Of a stretch of DNA of 64,000 bases, positions 20,589 through 29,561 are shown piece by piece. A program made the translations under genes and the position numbers. Source of the stretch: Hyphomicrobiales bacterium. GTDB taxonomy: Bacteria > Pseudomonadota > Alphaproteobacteria > Rhizobiales > Beijerinckiaceae. The DNA lies in the NCBI GenBank assembly GCA_900466745.1, contig UBNE01000008.1, positions 1-64,000 of the forward strand. The letters are read 5' to 3'. Position 1 is the first letter of the stretch; the number at the start of each line of letters is the position of its first letter. Below the pieces are notes generated by a model. The model saw only the letters and a program-made list of their open reading frames with translations. It did no database searches and was not told where the DNA came from.

Positions 20589-21449
20589 TCACCGGCTCCG
20601 GCGCAGGCGCGGATCGATGGCGTCGCGCAAGCCGTCGCCGAGCAGGTTGAACCCCAGCACGGTCAGCGCGATCGCGGCACCCGGAAAGATCGCAAGCCAG
20701 GGCTGCGCCGCCATGAAGGTCTGCGCCTCGTTGAGCATCCGCCCCCAGGACGGGTTCGGCGGCTGCGTGCCCAGCCCGAGATAGGACAGCCCCGCCTCGG
20801 CCAGCACCGCGAGCGCGAACTGGATCGTCGCCTGCACCACCAAGATACCGGCGATGTTGGGCAGGACATGATGCAGCGTGATCTGCCGGCTGGTCAGCCC
20901 CGCCGCCCGCGCCGCCTGGATGAAATCCTGCGTCCAGACCTGCAGGGCCGCGCCGCGCGCAAGCCTTGCGAAATAGGGCAGGTTCAGCACGCCGATGGCG
21001 ACGACGGCGTTGAGCATGCCCGGTCCCGCGATGGCGGTCATCATGATCGCCGTCAGCACGGCCGGGAAGGCATGGGTGAAATCGGCGGTCCGCATGATGA
21101 CATGGTCGAGGAGGCCGTCGCGCCTCACCGCCGCGATCAAGCCGAGCACGGTCCCCTGCAGCATGCCGATGCCGACGGCGCCGAGCCCCACCGCCAGCGA
21201 ATTGCGCGCGCCGACCATGATCATCGAGAAGACGTCGCGCCCGAACTGGTCGGTGCCGAACCAGTTCGCCGCCGAGGGGCCTTGCAGCCGCTTCAGGATC
21301 GCCATCTGCGTCGGCGAATGCGGCGTCCAGAGATAGGAGACGAGCGCCATCGCCACGACGGCGAGGCTCAACACCGCTCCGATCGCGAAGGAGGGCGAGA
21401 GCCACCGGCGCTTCCGGCCGCCGGGCGCCTTGTCCACTGCGACGCTCAT
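20589..21449 (-). CDS. Dipeptide/oligopeptide-type ABC transporter permease, DppC-like
   Basis: A 286-residue inner-membrane protein of the DppC/OppC type. It has an N-terminal transmembrane anchor (residues about 17-40), the family motif NWFGTDQFGRDVFSMI, the EAA-loop QAARAAGLTSRQITLHHVLPN and the C-terminal LLGDGLRDAIDPRLR. It overlaps the DppB-like stop by 4 bp (ATGA), so the two are translationally coupled. The system would import peptides or similar solutes together with the binding protein at 22545. No cognate ATPase genes lie in this cluster. Confidence 0.93.
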   Translation of the reverse strand: MSVAVDKAPGGRKRRWLSPSFAIGAVLSLAVVAMALVSYLWTPHSPTQMAILKRLQGPSAANWFGTDQFGRDVFSMIMVGARNSLAVGLGAVGIGMLQGTVLGLIAAVRRDGLLDHVIMRTADFTHAFPAVLTAIMMTAIAGPGMLNAVVAIGVLNLPYFARLARGAALQVWTQDFIQAARAAGLTSRQITLHHVLPNIAGILVVQATIQFALAVLAEAGLSYLGLGTQPPNPSWGRMLNEAQTFMAAQPWLAIFPGAAIALTVLGFNLLGDGLRDAIDPRLRRSR

Positions 21450-22390
21450 GCCTGCCTCAGCCGCGGGTCGATCAGGCCGTAAAGCAGCTCGACGGCGAAA
21501 TTGACGATGATCGCGAGCCCGGCGAAAAGCATGACGAGGTCCTTGACCACGATCAGATCGTGCTGGGCGATGGCCTGGAAGACGAGCCGCCCCAGCCCCG
21601 GCAGGGCGAAGACGTTCTCGATGATGATCGCGCCGGCGATCAGCACCGAGAATTGCAGCCCCAGGATCGTCACGACCGGGATCAGCGCGTTGCGCAGCGC
21701 GTGCCGGCGCAGCGTCACGCCCTCGCTCAGCCCCTTGGCGCGGGCGGTGCGGACGAAATCCTCTTGCAGCGTGTCGAGCATGGCCGAGCGCGTCACCCGG
21801 GCGATGATCGCCGCCTGCGGCAGGGCGAGCGCCAGCGCCGGCATGGCCAGCGACTTCAGCGCCGTGCCGAACCCCGCCTGCCAGCCGGGGAAGCCGTTCG
21901 CCGGCAGCCAGCCGAGCCCGACCGCGAAGACCAGCACCAGCAGGAGCCCGAACCAGAAATTCGGGATGGCGAGCCCGGCCTGCGCGAAGGCCATCACCCC
22001 GGCATCCGCGATCCTGCCGCGCCGCGAGGCGGCGAGCACGCCGAGCGGCATGCCGATCAGGACGGCGAGCAGCATGGCGAGCACGGCAAGCGGCAGCGTC
22101 ACCGCCATGCGCTCGGCGATGAGCTGCGCCACCGGGACGCGATAGGTGTAGCTCAGGCCGAGATCGCCGCTGGCGAGCCCGCCGAGCCAGGTGAGGAAGC
22201 GCAGCCAGCCCGGCTTGTCGAGCCCCATCTCGGCATGGAGCGCGGCGAGCGCCTCGGGCGAGGCGTTGAGGCCGAGCGTCACCGCGGCGGGGTCGCCCGG
22301 CAGCACCTCCAGCACGAGGAAGATCACCAGCGCCGCCGCCAGCAGCGTCAGCACCAGCGCGACCAGGCGGCGCAGGGCGTAGCCGATCAC
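21446..22390 (-). CDS. Dipeptide/oligopeptide-type ABC transporter permease, DppB-like
   Basis: A 314-residue inner-membrane permease with the DppB layout: N-terminal helix ending in VLEVLPGDPA, a periplasmic loop with GDLGLSYTYRVPV, then five helices and the EAA motif RTARAKGLSEGVTLRRHALRN (quoted in part). The C-terminal NFAVELLYGLIDPRLRQ is also typical. It lies between the binding-protein gene and the DppC-like gene, overlapping the latter by 4 bp. A palindromic repeat separates it from the binding-protein gene. Confidence 0.93.
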   Translation of the reverse strand: MIGYALRRLVALVLTLLAAALVIFLVLEVLPGDPAAVTLGLNASPEALAALHAEMGLDKPGWLRFLTWLGGLASGDLGLSYTYRVPVAQLIAERMAVTLPLAVLAMLLAVLIGMPLGVLAASRRGRIADAGVMAFAQAGLAIPNFWFGLLLVLVFAVGLGWLPANGFPGWQAGFGTALKSLAMPALALALPQAAIIARVTRSAMLDTLQEDFVRTARAKGLSEGVTLRRHALRNALIPVVTILGLQFSVLIAGAIIIENVFALPGLGRLVFQAIAQHDLIVVKDLVMLFAGLAIIVNFAVELLYGLIDPRLRQA

Positions 22391-22409
22391 CGCCTGCCCC
22401 CCTCCGCGC

Positions 22410-22520
22410 CGTCATCCCGGACAAGCCGCGCGGCGGCGCCGATCCGGGATCCATGCCGGAACGTTCCCGATAGAGGTTCAGGCATGGATCCCGGGTCTCC
22501 CTCCGGTCGCCCGGGATGAC
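22410..22520. repeat. Palindromic repeat (GTCATCCCGG type)
   Basis: Left end CCGTCATCCCGGACAAGCCG, right end CGCCCGGGATGAC, inner arms GATCCGGGATCCATGCC / GGCATGGATCCCGGG. It lies between the binding-protein gene and the DppB-like gene, where such structures can lower downstream expression. Confidence 0.85.
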
Positions 22521-22544
22521 CCGGCTGGATCCGCGGCGATGCGC

Positions 22545-24035
22545 TCAACGCCAGCGCAGCTCCGCCAGCGGCGTCACCGGCAGCGGCCAGTCGGTCCACA
22601 TGCCTTCCAGACCGGCCTTGGCCACGGTGATCTTCGGCAGGATGAACAGGAAGCCGTTGACCGCGTCCTGAGCCAGCATGCGCTGCGCCTGCTGGTAGAG
22701 CTCGTTGCGCTCGCCCTCGTCCAGCGTGCCCGAGATCCTGGCGATCAGCGCCTTGAACGCCGGGTTCTTGTACTGGAAATAGTAGTCGTCGCGGGCATAG
22801 ATATCGATATCCAGCGGCTCGGTATGGGCGATGATGCTGAGGTCGTAATCCTTGTTGCGGAAGACGCGCTCCAGCCATTGCGGGAATTCCAGCGGCTCGA
22901 TCGCGGCCTTGATCCCGACCTGCGCCAGAAGCTCCGCGACGATCTCGCCGGCCCGCCGCGCATAGGACGGCGGCGGCAGCTTCAGCGTGCAGGTGAAGCC
23001 GTTCGGGAAGCCCGCCTCCTTGAGCAGCGCCTTGGCCTTCTCGGGATCGTAGGGATAGGTGCCGGTCAGGTCGACATAGGCCGGGTGCAGCGGCGAGAAA
23101 TGGCTGCCGATCAACTGCACGTCGAAACCGTAGACGCCGAGCGCGATGGTCTTGCGGTCGAGCGCATGCGCGATCGCCTGCCGCACCTTGAGATTGTCGA
23201 AGGGCGGCTTGGCATTGTTGGTGGCGAGCACCGTCTCGCCCTCGGTGCGGCCGATCGTGACGGTGAGTTTTGGATCGGCCTTGAGCTGCGCCACCGCCTC
23301 CGGCGCCGAGAGATTGGTGTTGGCGTCGATATCGCCGGCCTGCAGGGCCGCGACCTGCGCCTGCGGGTCGGACATGAAGCGGAAGGTCGCCCTGGCCAGC
23401 GCCGGCTTCGGGCCCCAATAACCGTCGAAGCGGGCGAGCTCGAGCCGGTCGCCCCGGTTCCAGCGCGCGAATTTATAGGGGCCGGTCCCCACCGGATTGG
23501 TCTTGTTGCCGGCGGCGCTCGCCGGCGCGACGATCACCGCATCGCCCCATGTCAGGCCGTAGAGGAAGCTCGCCGTCGGCTGCTTGAGCTTGATGACGAC
23601 GGTCGCCGGATCGGGCGTCGAAATCTCGGCGATCGGCGTGAAGAGCTGGCGCTGGGCATTGGTCGAATCCGGCGCCACCGCCCGCTCGAAGGAGAACTTC
23701 ACCTGTTCCGAGGTGAAGGGCGTGCCGTCATGGAAAGTCGCGCCGCTCCTGAGCTTGAAGCGATAGGTGACATTGTCGGGCGCGATCTCCCAGCTTTCCG
23801 CGAGGCAGGGCTGGATCCTGCCGGTCCGGTCCATCCTGACCAGCCCCTCGAAGATGTTCTGCAGCGTCACCTCGCGGATCGCCTGCGCCGCGCCGGAGGT
23901 CGGGTCGAGCGTCGGCGGCTCCAGCGTCATGCCGATTGTGACGGCGTCCTTCGCCTGGGCGAAGGCGATCGCCGGCATCTGGGTCGCGACGGCGGCGAGA
24001 CCCGCCCCCGCCAGAAGTTCACGCCGCGTCGTCAT
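22545..24035 (-). CDS. ABC transporter substrate-binding protein, family 5 (peptide type)
   Basis: A 496-residue periplasmic binding protein. ATG 24035 gives a leader with a twin Arg (MTTRRELLAGAGLAAVAT) and cleavage near AFA-QA; the frame is open further upstream, but that stretch has no family similarity. Family 5 marks are LEPPTLDPTSG, the QNIFEGLVR segment, YRFKLRSGATFHDGTPFTSEQV (quoted in part) and the late DIYARDDYYFQY region. It provides substrate to the permeases at 20589-22390. Ligand unknown: peptides, glutathione, opines and nickel are all bound in this family. The amidase downstream hints at an amide-bearing ligand. Confidence 0.9.
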   Translation of the reverse strand: MTTRRELLAGAGLAAVATQMPAIAFAQAKDAVTIGMTLEPPTLDPTSGAAQAIREVTLQNIFEGLVRMDRTGRIQPCLAESWEIAPDNVTYRFKLRSGATFHDGTPFTSEQVKFSFERAVAPDSTNAQRQLFTPIAEISTPDPATVVIKLKQPTASFLYGLTWGDAVIVAPASAAGNKTNPVGTGPYKFARWNRGDRLELARFDGYWGPKPALARATFRFMSDPQAQVAALQAGDIDANTNLSAPEAVAQLKADPKLTVTIGRTEGETVLATNNAKPPFDNLKVRQAIAHALDRKTIALGVYGFDVQLIGSHFSPLHPAYVDLTGTYPYDPEKAKALLKEAGFPNGFTCTLKLPPPSYARRAGEIVAELLAQVGIKAAIEPLEFPQWLERVFRNKDYDLSIIAHTEPLDIDIYARDDYYFQYKNPAFKALIARISGTLDEGERNELYQQAQRMLAQDAVNGFLFILPKITVAKAGLEGMWTDWPLPVTPLAELRWR

Positions 24036-24145
24036 CGTCCTCGCTCCGAACCGGTTGCGGCCGGCAGGATGGCGCGGCGGCGAAGCCGCTTGCAAGCCCG
24101 CTTCGCCCACGACCATGGGCTTACGAACAGCGCAGCGCTGGCGCA

Positions 24146-24157
24146 CTAGTATACCAG
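24146..24157. promoter_or_regulatory. GntR-type operator candidate upstream of uxaC
   Basis: CTAGTATACCAG is a 12-bp palindrome with one mismatch and resembles the TGGTATACCA core bound by FadR/UxuR-type GntR regulators of uronate genes. It lies 57 bp before uxaC and just before a possible -35 (TTGACC, 24162-24167). The divergent binding-protein gene could also be controlled from here. Regulator not in the window. Confidence 0.5.
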
Positions 24158-24214
24158 GCGATTGACCCTCGCCCTGCACGGTTCTAGAGATCGGCCAGCA
24201 TTCGGGAGATAACC

Positions 24215-25618
24215 ATGCTGCTGCACGATGATCGCCTCTTTCCCGCCGATCCGGTAACGCGCGGCATCGCGCGCCGGCTCTTCGCCACGGTCCGCGACCT
24301 GCCGATCATCTCCCCGCACGGCCATACCGATCCGCGCTGGTATGCCGAGAACAACGCCTTCCCCGATCCGGCGACCCTCTTCGTCAAGCCGGACCACTAC
24401 ATCTTCCGCATGCTCTACTCGCAGGGCGTCCGGCTGGAGCAGCTCGGCATCCCGCGCAAGGACGGCGCCGAGGTCGAAACCGATCCGCGCAAGATCTGGA
24501 AGACCTTCGCCAGCCACTGGCATCTCTTCCGCGGCACGCCGACGCGGCTCTGGTTCGAGCATGCCGCCTCGACCATCTTCGGCGTCAACGAGCGGCTGAA
24601 CCCTGAGAACGCCGACCGGATCTATGACAAAATCGCCGCCAGGCTGGACGAGCCGGAGCTGCGCCCGCGCGCCCTGTTCGAGCGCTTCAACATCGAGGCG
24701 ATCAGCACCACCGAAGGCGCGCTCGACGATCTGAAATGGCACGACATGGTCCGCGAATCCGGCTGGGGCGGCAAGGTCGTCACCGCCTACCGGCCCGACA
24801 GCGTCGTCGACCCGGAATTCGAGGGCTTCGCCGGCAATCTCGAGAAGCTCGGCGAGCTCACCGGCGAGGATATCGGCACCTGGACCGGCTATCTCGAAGC
24901 CCACCGCAAGCGCCGGGCCTATTTCAAGCAGCGCGGCGCCACCTCCTCCGACCATGGCCATGCCACGGCGCGCACCGCCAATCTCTCCGCGGCGGAGGCC
25001 GAGAAGCTCTACGCCAAGGTTCTCAAGGGCAAGGTTTCGGCCAAGGACGCCGACCTGTTCCGCGGCCAGATGCTGACCGAGATGGCCAAGATGAGCCTCG
25101 ACGACGGGCTCGTCCTGCAGATCCATCCCGGCTCCTGGCGCAATCACAATCCCTATCTCTTCGAGCATTTCGGCCGCGACATGGGAGCCGACATCCCGAC
25201 CGCGACCAATTATGTCGAGGCGTTGAAGCCGCTGCTCGACGCGGTCGGCAACGAGCCGAACCTCACCGTCATCGCCTTCACCCTCGACGAGACGGTCTAT
25301 TCGCGCGAGCTCGCCCCGCTCGCCGGCCATTACCCGGCGCTGCGGCTCGGGCCGGGCTGGTGGTTCCTCGACGCGCCCGAGGCGATGCTGCGCTTCCGCG
25401 AGCTGACCACCGAGACGGCCGGCTTCTACAACACCGTCGGCTTCAACGACGACACCCGCGCCTATCTCTCGATCCCCGCCCGGCACGACCTCGCGCGGCG
25501 CGTCGACTGCGCCTATCTCGCCAAGCTCGTCGCCGAGCACCGGCTCGACGAGGACGAGGCGGCCGAGGTCGCGCCCGACCTCGCCTATCGCCTCGCCAAG
25601 GAGGCCTACAAACTGTGA
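24215..25618 (+). CDS. uxaC: Glucuronate/galacturonate isomerase
   Basis: A 467-residue uronate isomerase that converts D-glucuronate to D-fructuronate and D-galacturonate to D-tagaturonate. The N-terminal metal-binding motif SPHGHTDPRWYAENNAF is diagnostic for the UxaC branch of the amidohydrolase superfamily. The conserved SDHGH and HPGSWRNHN motifs are also present, and length is normal. ATG 24215 follows GGGAG by 6 bases. It overlaps uxuB by 4 bp, forming a two-gene uronate unit; mannonate dehydratase (uxuA) is not in the window. Confidence 0.96.
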   Translation: MLLHDDRLFPADPVTRGIARRLFATVRDLPIISPHGHTDPRWYAENNAFPDPATLFVKPDHYIFRMLYSQGVRLEQLGIPRKDGAEVETDPRKIWKTFASHWHLFRGTPTRLWFEHAASTIFGVNERLNPENADRIYDKIAARLDEPELRPRALFERFNIEAISTTEGALDDLKWHDMVRESGWGGKVVTAYRPDSVVDPEFEGFAGNLEKLGELTGEDIGTWTGYLEAHRKRRAYFKQRGATSSDHGHATARTANLSAAEAEKLYAKVLKGKVSAKDADLFRGQMLTEMAKMSLDDGLVLQIHPGSWRNHNPYLFEHFGRDMGADIPTATNYVEALKPLLDAVGNEPNLTVIAFTLDETVYSRELAPLAGHYPALRLGPGWWFLDAPEAMLRFRELTTETAGFYNTVGFNDDTRAYLSIPARHDLARRVDCAYLAKLVAEHRLDEDEAAEVAPDLAYRLAKEAYKL

Positions 25619-27084
25619 CCCGCCTCTGCGCCGCCACCCTCGCAAGCCTGCCGGCCACCGTTCGCCGCCCGGCCTATGACCGCGCCTCCCTCCGGCCCGG
25701 CATCGTTCATCTCGGCCTCGGCGCCTTCGCCCGCGGCCACCTCGCCGAATACACCGAGGATGCGCTGGAGAAGCGCTTCGGCGCCTGGGGGATCGTGGGC
25801 GCCAGCCTCCAGCGCCCCGACCAGCGCGACCGGCTGAAGCCGCAGGACGGGCTCTACACCCTGCTCAAGCTCGCCCCCGCGGGACCGGAACTGCGCGTCA
25901 TCGGCTCGGTGCTGGATGTCCTGGTGGCGCCGGAAGGCCCCTCCGCCCTCGTCGCCCGCATCGCTTCGCCCGATACCCGGATCGTCTCGCTCACCGTGAC
26001 CGAGAAGGGCTATTGCCACGATCCCGCGACCGGCAGGCTCAGGGCCGACCATCCCGACATCCTGCACGATCTCGAAAATCCCGAGGCGCCGCGCTCGGCC
26101 GTCGGCATCCTCGTCGCCGGGCTGCGCCTGCGCCGCGCCGAGGGGCGCGGCCCCTTCACCGTGCTGTGCTGCGACAACCTCCCCTCGAACGGCCATGTGC
26201 TGCGCGGCCTCGTGCGCGATTTCGCGGCGCTCATGGATGACAAACTCGCGGCCTGGATCGAGGCCGAGGGCGCCTTCCCCGCCACCATGGTCGACCGCAT
26301 CGTCCCCGCGACCACGGAAGCGGATATTGCCGAGGTCGCGAAGCTGACCGGTCTGGACGACGCCGCGCCGGTCATCGGCGAGCCCTTCCGGCAATGGGCG
26401 ATCGAGGACACCTTCGTGGAAGGCAGACCCGATTGGCATGACGTCGGCGCGCAGATGGTCTCCGAGGTCGCGCCCTTCGAGTTCATGAAGCTCAGGATGC
26501 TGAACGGCGCGCATTCCTCGCTCGCCTATCTCGGCTATCTCGCCGGTCACGAGACCGTGTCCGAGGCGAGCGGCGATCCGGTCTTCGCCCGCTTCCTCGC
26601 CGGGCTCTGGGACGAGATCATCCCGACCGTGCCGGCGCCGCAGGGCGTCGTGCTGGCGGATTACGCCAGGGATCTGCTCGTCCGCTTCCAGAATCCTGCC
26701 ATCCGCCACCGCACCTGGCAGATCGCCATGGACGGCTCGCAGAAGCTGCCGCAGCGCCTGCTCGGCACCATCCGCGAGCGGCTGAGGGCCGGCGGCGGCA
26801 TCGACCATCTCGCGCTCGGCGTCGCGGCCTGGATGCGCTACGTCACCGGCATCGACGAGAAGGGCGGCGCCATCGAGGTGCGCGATCCGCTGGCGGCGGA
26901 GCTGAAGCGCCGCGCCGAGGCGGCCGGGCGCGATGCCGCGGCCTTGAGCGCGAGCCTGCTTGGCATCGGGGCGATCTTCGGCACCGACCTGCCGGGCGAG
27001 GAGCGCTTCACGAAGCCGGTCGCCGCCCATCTCGCCGCGCTCTTCGACAAGGGCGCGAAAGCGACGGCGGCGAGCCTGGGCTGA
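25615..27084 (+). CDS. uxuB: D-mannonate oxidoreductase (fructuronate reductase), mannitol dehydrogenase family
   Basis: A 489-residue long-chain polyol dehydrogenase that should reduce fructuronate to mannonate with NADH. The N-terminal Rossmann motif is VHLGLGAFARGHLAEY and the catalytic signature is KLRMLNGAHSSLAYLGYLAG, with the Lys, Asn and His expected in the family. The start GTG 25615 overlaps the uxaC stop (GTGA) and has AAGGAGG upstream, supporting coupling. UxuB is assigned from the neighbouring isomerase; mannitol or arabinitol dehydrogenase activity would look similar by sequence alone. Confidence 0.9.
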   Translation: MTRLCAATLASLPATVRRPAYDRASLRPGIVHLGLGAFARGHLAEYTEDALEKRFGAWGIVGASLQRPDQRDRLKPQDGLYTLLKLAPAGPELRVIGSVLDVLVAPEGPSALVARIASPDTRIVSLTVTEKGYCHDPATGRLRADHPDILHDLENPEAPRSAVGILVAGLRLRRAEGRGPFTVLCCDNLPSNGHVLRGLVRDFAALMDDKLAAWIEAEGAFPATMVDRIVPATTEADIAEVAKLTGLDDAAPVIGEPFRQWAIEDTFVEGRPDWHDVGAQMVSEVAPFEFMKLRMLNGAHSSLAYLGYLAGHETVSEASGDPVFARFLAGLWDEIIPTVPAPQGVVLADYARDLLVRFQNPAIRHRTWQIAMDGSQKLPQRLLGTIRERLRAGGGIDHLALGVAAWMRYVTGIDEKGGAIEVRDPLAAELKRRAEAAGRDAAALSASLLGIGAIFGTDLPGEERFTKPVAAHLAALFDKGAKATAASLG

Positions 27085-27167
27085 CCCGGACCTCCCTTCC
27101 CTCCGCGGGGAGACGGGAAAAGCCGCGGCTTCCCTCCCCCTTGATCCCGTCCGCCATCCGGCGCCAG

Positions 27168-28007
27168 ATGCGCGCGATGCTTCGCGCGCTCACCGCCTTC
27201 GCCTTCGCGCTCCTCGTCGCCGGCACCGCCGCCGCGCAGGAAGCCGCGCGCGTCGCCATCCCGAATTTCTGGGACCCGCGCATCCGGCTCGACCGGCCCG
27301 AGCCCGGCCCGCCGCGCGTCGTGCGCTTCCTCGCCGACGACGACTATCCGCCCTTCCATTTCGCCGGGCCGGACGGGGCGCTGACCGGCTTCTCGGTCGA
27401 GCTCGCCCGCGCCGTCTGTGAAAAACTCGGCTGGACCTGCACCATTCAGCCGCGCCGCTTCGACACCTTGCTGGATTCGCTCGGCGAGGGACGCGGCGAC
27501 GTGCTGGCCGCGGCGATGAACCTGACGCCGGCGATCCGCGAGCGCTTCGCCGCGAGCCATCTCTATTTCCGGGCGCCTGCCCGCTTCGTCACGACGCGCG
27601 GCAATGCCCGCGCCGCGCTCGACAGCGTGAGCCTCCAGGGCCGGCGCGTCGCGGTCGTCGGCGGCACGGCGCACCAGGCCTTTCTCGAGCGGCTGATGCC
27701 CTTCGTGCAGCGGCGCGAGGCCGCGAGCCTCAACGCCGCCGTCGCGGCCTTGCGCAGCGGCGATGCCGAATATGTCTTCGGCGACGGCACGGCGCTCGCC
27801 CTGCTCATCGCCGCCGGCGGCGGCGAGTTCGCCTTTTCGGGCGGCCCCTATCTCGAAAGCCGCTATTTCGGCGAGGGCGTCGCCTTCCTGCTGCGCAAGG
27901 ACGATCCCGCCCTGAAGCGCGCCATCGACTACGCGCTGCAGAGCCTCTGGGACGACGGCAGCTACAGCCGCCTCTATCTGCGCTTCTTCCCGGTCAGCCC
28001 CTATTAA
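27168..28007 (+). CDS. Periplasmic solute-binding protein, family 3 (amino-acid type)
   Basis: A 279-residue secreted protein with a leader ending in GTAAAQEA. The mature protein has the family 3 pattern: RFLADDDYPPFHFAGPDGALTGFSVELARAVCEKLGW (seen in part), then RGDVLAAAMNLTPAIRERFAAS and a GTAHQAFLE loop, and ends in SYSRLYLRFF. No permease or ATPase is adjacent, so it is an orphan or works as a sensor. It follows uxuB on the same strand after 83 bp. ATG 27168 or 27177 is preferred over an upstream TTG at 27141, because they give a compact signal peptide. Confidence 0.85.
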   Translation: MRAMLRALTAFAFALLVAGTAAAQEAARVAIPNFWDPRIRLDRPEPGPPRVVRFLADDDYPPFHFAGPDGALTGFSVELARAVCEKLGWTCTIQPRRFDTLLDSLGEGRGDVLAAAMNLTPAIRERFAASHLYFRAPARFVTTRGNARAALDSVSLQGRRVAVVGGTAHQAFLERLMPFVQRREAASLNAAVAALRSGDAEYVFGDGTALALLIAAGGGEFAFSGGPYLESRYFGEGVAFLLRKDDPALKRAIDYALQSLWDDGSYSRLYLRFFPVSPY

Positions 28008-28055
28008 GCTTCAGGCGCTGTTGACGCTTGATCACGGTGGTCTCGAATCACACGC

Positions 28056-28098
28056 CTGTCATTCCGGATTCTTCGCTGCGCGAAGCCCGGAATGACAG
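28056..28098. repeat. Short palindromic repeat (GTCATTCCGG type)
   Basis: Perfect 12-bp arms CTGTCATTCCGG and CCGGAATGACAG enclose a second hairpin CTTCG-CTGCG-CGAAG. It sits between two convergent genes and may act as a bidirectional mRNA end structure. Same class as 63575-63611. Confidence 0.8.
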
Positions 28099-28142
28099 CG
28101 GTGGTGCCGATCATACATGATCCGGCAATTGTCCACGCCGCC

Positions 28143-29294
28143 TCAGGGCGCGTTGCTGCTCAGCGCCTGCTTCGCCACCGCCGCGAGCCAGCCCGATGCC
28201 GCGGGCAGGATCGCGTCGTTGAAGTCGTAGCGGTCATTGTGCAGCTCACCGCCATCCACCGCCGGGCCGTTGCCGATCCAGATGTAGCAGCCGGGACGGC
28301 GCGCCAGGAAATAGGCGAAATCCTCGCCGGTGGTGCTGGCCTTGAGGTCGCGCCGCACGGTCAGCCCCGCGGCCGCTCCGGCGGCGGCGGCCATATCCTC
28401 CTCCGGCGCGGTGTTGATCGTGGCGAGGCCGTGCGAGGTCTCCACCGCCGCTGTCATCTCGAAGGTCGCGGCAACGTTCTCGGCGATCGCGTTGAGGCGC
28501 TGCAGCAGCCGCTCGCGCACCGCCGGCACGAAGGTGCGGAAGGTGCCCTCGATCCAGACCCGGGTCGGGATCTGGTTGGAGGCGAGGCCGCCATGCACCT
28601 GGCCGATCGAGACCACCGCCGATTCCATCGGGTCGACATTGCGCGAGACGATGGTCTGCAAGGCGACGATGAGATGGCCCATCGCGACGATCGGATCATG
28701 CGTCTGCTCGGGCAGGGCGGCGTGCCCCGCGGTGCCGGTCAGCGTGATCTTGAAGCGCCCGGGCTCGGACATCACCGGCCCGCGATGCACCGCGACGGTG
28801 CCGGCCTCGAGCCCCGGCCAGTTATGCAGGGCGAAGACCCGCTCCATCGGGAAGCGCTCGAGCACGCCGTCGGCCAGCATCGCCTGGGCGCCGCCGCCGC
28901 CCTCCTCCGCCGGCTGGAAGACGAGCTGCACCGTGCCGCTCCAGCCCTCGTCGCCCTTGAGCAGCGCCGCCGCGCCGAGCAGCGCGGTGGTGTGCCCGTC
29001 ATGGCCGCAGGCATGCATCACATTGGGCGTGCCGGATTTGTAGGGCAGGTCGTTGACCTCCTGGATCGGCAGCGCGTCCATGTCGGCGCGCAGGCCCACC
29101 GTGCGCTCCGACGAGCCGCGCCGCAGCGTCGCCACCACGCCATGGCCGCCGATGCCCGCGGTGAAGGGGATGCCCAGCTCGGTCAGCTTCTCCTGCACGA
29201 AGGCGCTCGTCATCTTCTCCTGGCGGCCGAGTTCGGGATGGGCGTGGAGATGGCGTCGCCAGGCGGTCAGCTTGTCGAGCAGTTCGCGGTCCAA
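28143..29294 (-). CDS. M20 family metal-dependent amidohydrolase (hippurate hydrolase-like)
   Basis: A 383-residue enzyme of the M20D group (HipO/IAA-amino acid hydrolase type), expected to hydrolyse N-acyl amino acids. Metal ligands are visible in GLRADMDALP, MHACGHDGHT, QPAEEGGGGA, ALHNWPG and the late TTGEDFAYFL. The lid domain lies between. It starts with TTG 29294, supported by GAAAGGA 7 bases upstream; the nearby ATG is out of frame. It is divergent from lysK across 267 bp. Substrate not determinable. Confidence 0.92.
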   Translation of the reverse strand: MDRELLDKLTAWRRHLHAHPELGRQEKMTSAFVQEKLTELGIPFTAGIGGHGVVATLRRGSSERTVGLRADMDALPIQEVNDLPYKSGTPNVMHACGHDGHTTALLGAAALLKGDEGWSGTVQLVFQPAEEGGGGAQAMLADGVLERFPMERVFALHNWPGLEAGTVAVHRGPVMSEPGRFKITLTGTAGHAALPEQTHDPIVAMGHLIVALQTIVSRNVDPMESAVVSIGQVHGGLASNQIPTRVWIEGTFRTFVPAVRERLLQRLNAIAENVAATFEMTAAVETSHGLATINTAPEEDMAAAAGAAAGLTVRRDLKASTTGEDFAYFLARRPGCYIWIGNGPAVDGGELHNDRYDFNDAILPAASGWLAAVAKQALSSNAP

Positions 29295-29487
29295 GGCGGC
29301 ATCCTTTCAAAGGAGTGGGCAGATGAGAAAGCGGCCAGACTAGCCCGCGGCGCCGGCGCGGCAACCGCCGAAAAGAGAAGGCCGTCATTCGCGGCAAGCC
29401 ACGTCGGCGCCGCCATGCCCTTCGGGGGTTGAGGGTTTCCGTTTCGCTCAGGCCCGGCATGGCGGCAGAGTTTCATTGACTGTGTCC

Positions 29488-29502
29488 TTCGCAATCTGCG
29501 AA
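29488..29502. promoter_or_regulatory. 15-bp palindrome upstream of lysK
   Basis: TTCGCA-ATC-TGCGAA is a perfect inverted repeat, with another TTCGCA at 29512-29517. It follows a TTGACT (29476-29481) that could be a -35 element. A regulatory role is only suggested by symmetry and position, 60 bp before the lysK start. Confidence 0.35.
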
Positions 29503-29561
29503 AGGCCCGTCTTCGCACGAGCGAGCCCCCTTGTTCCGTTCAGGAGAGGATACCGACCCCC

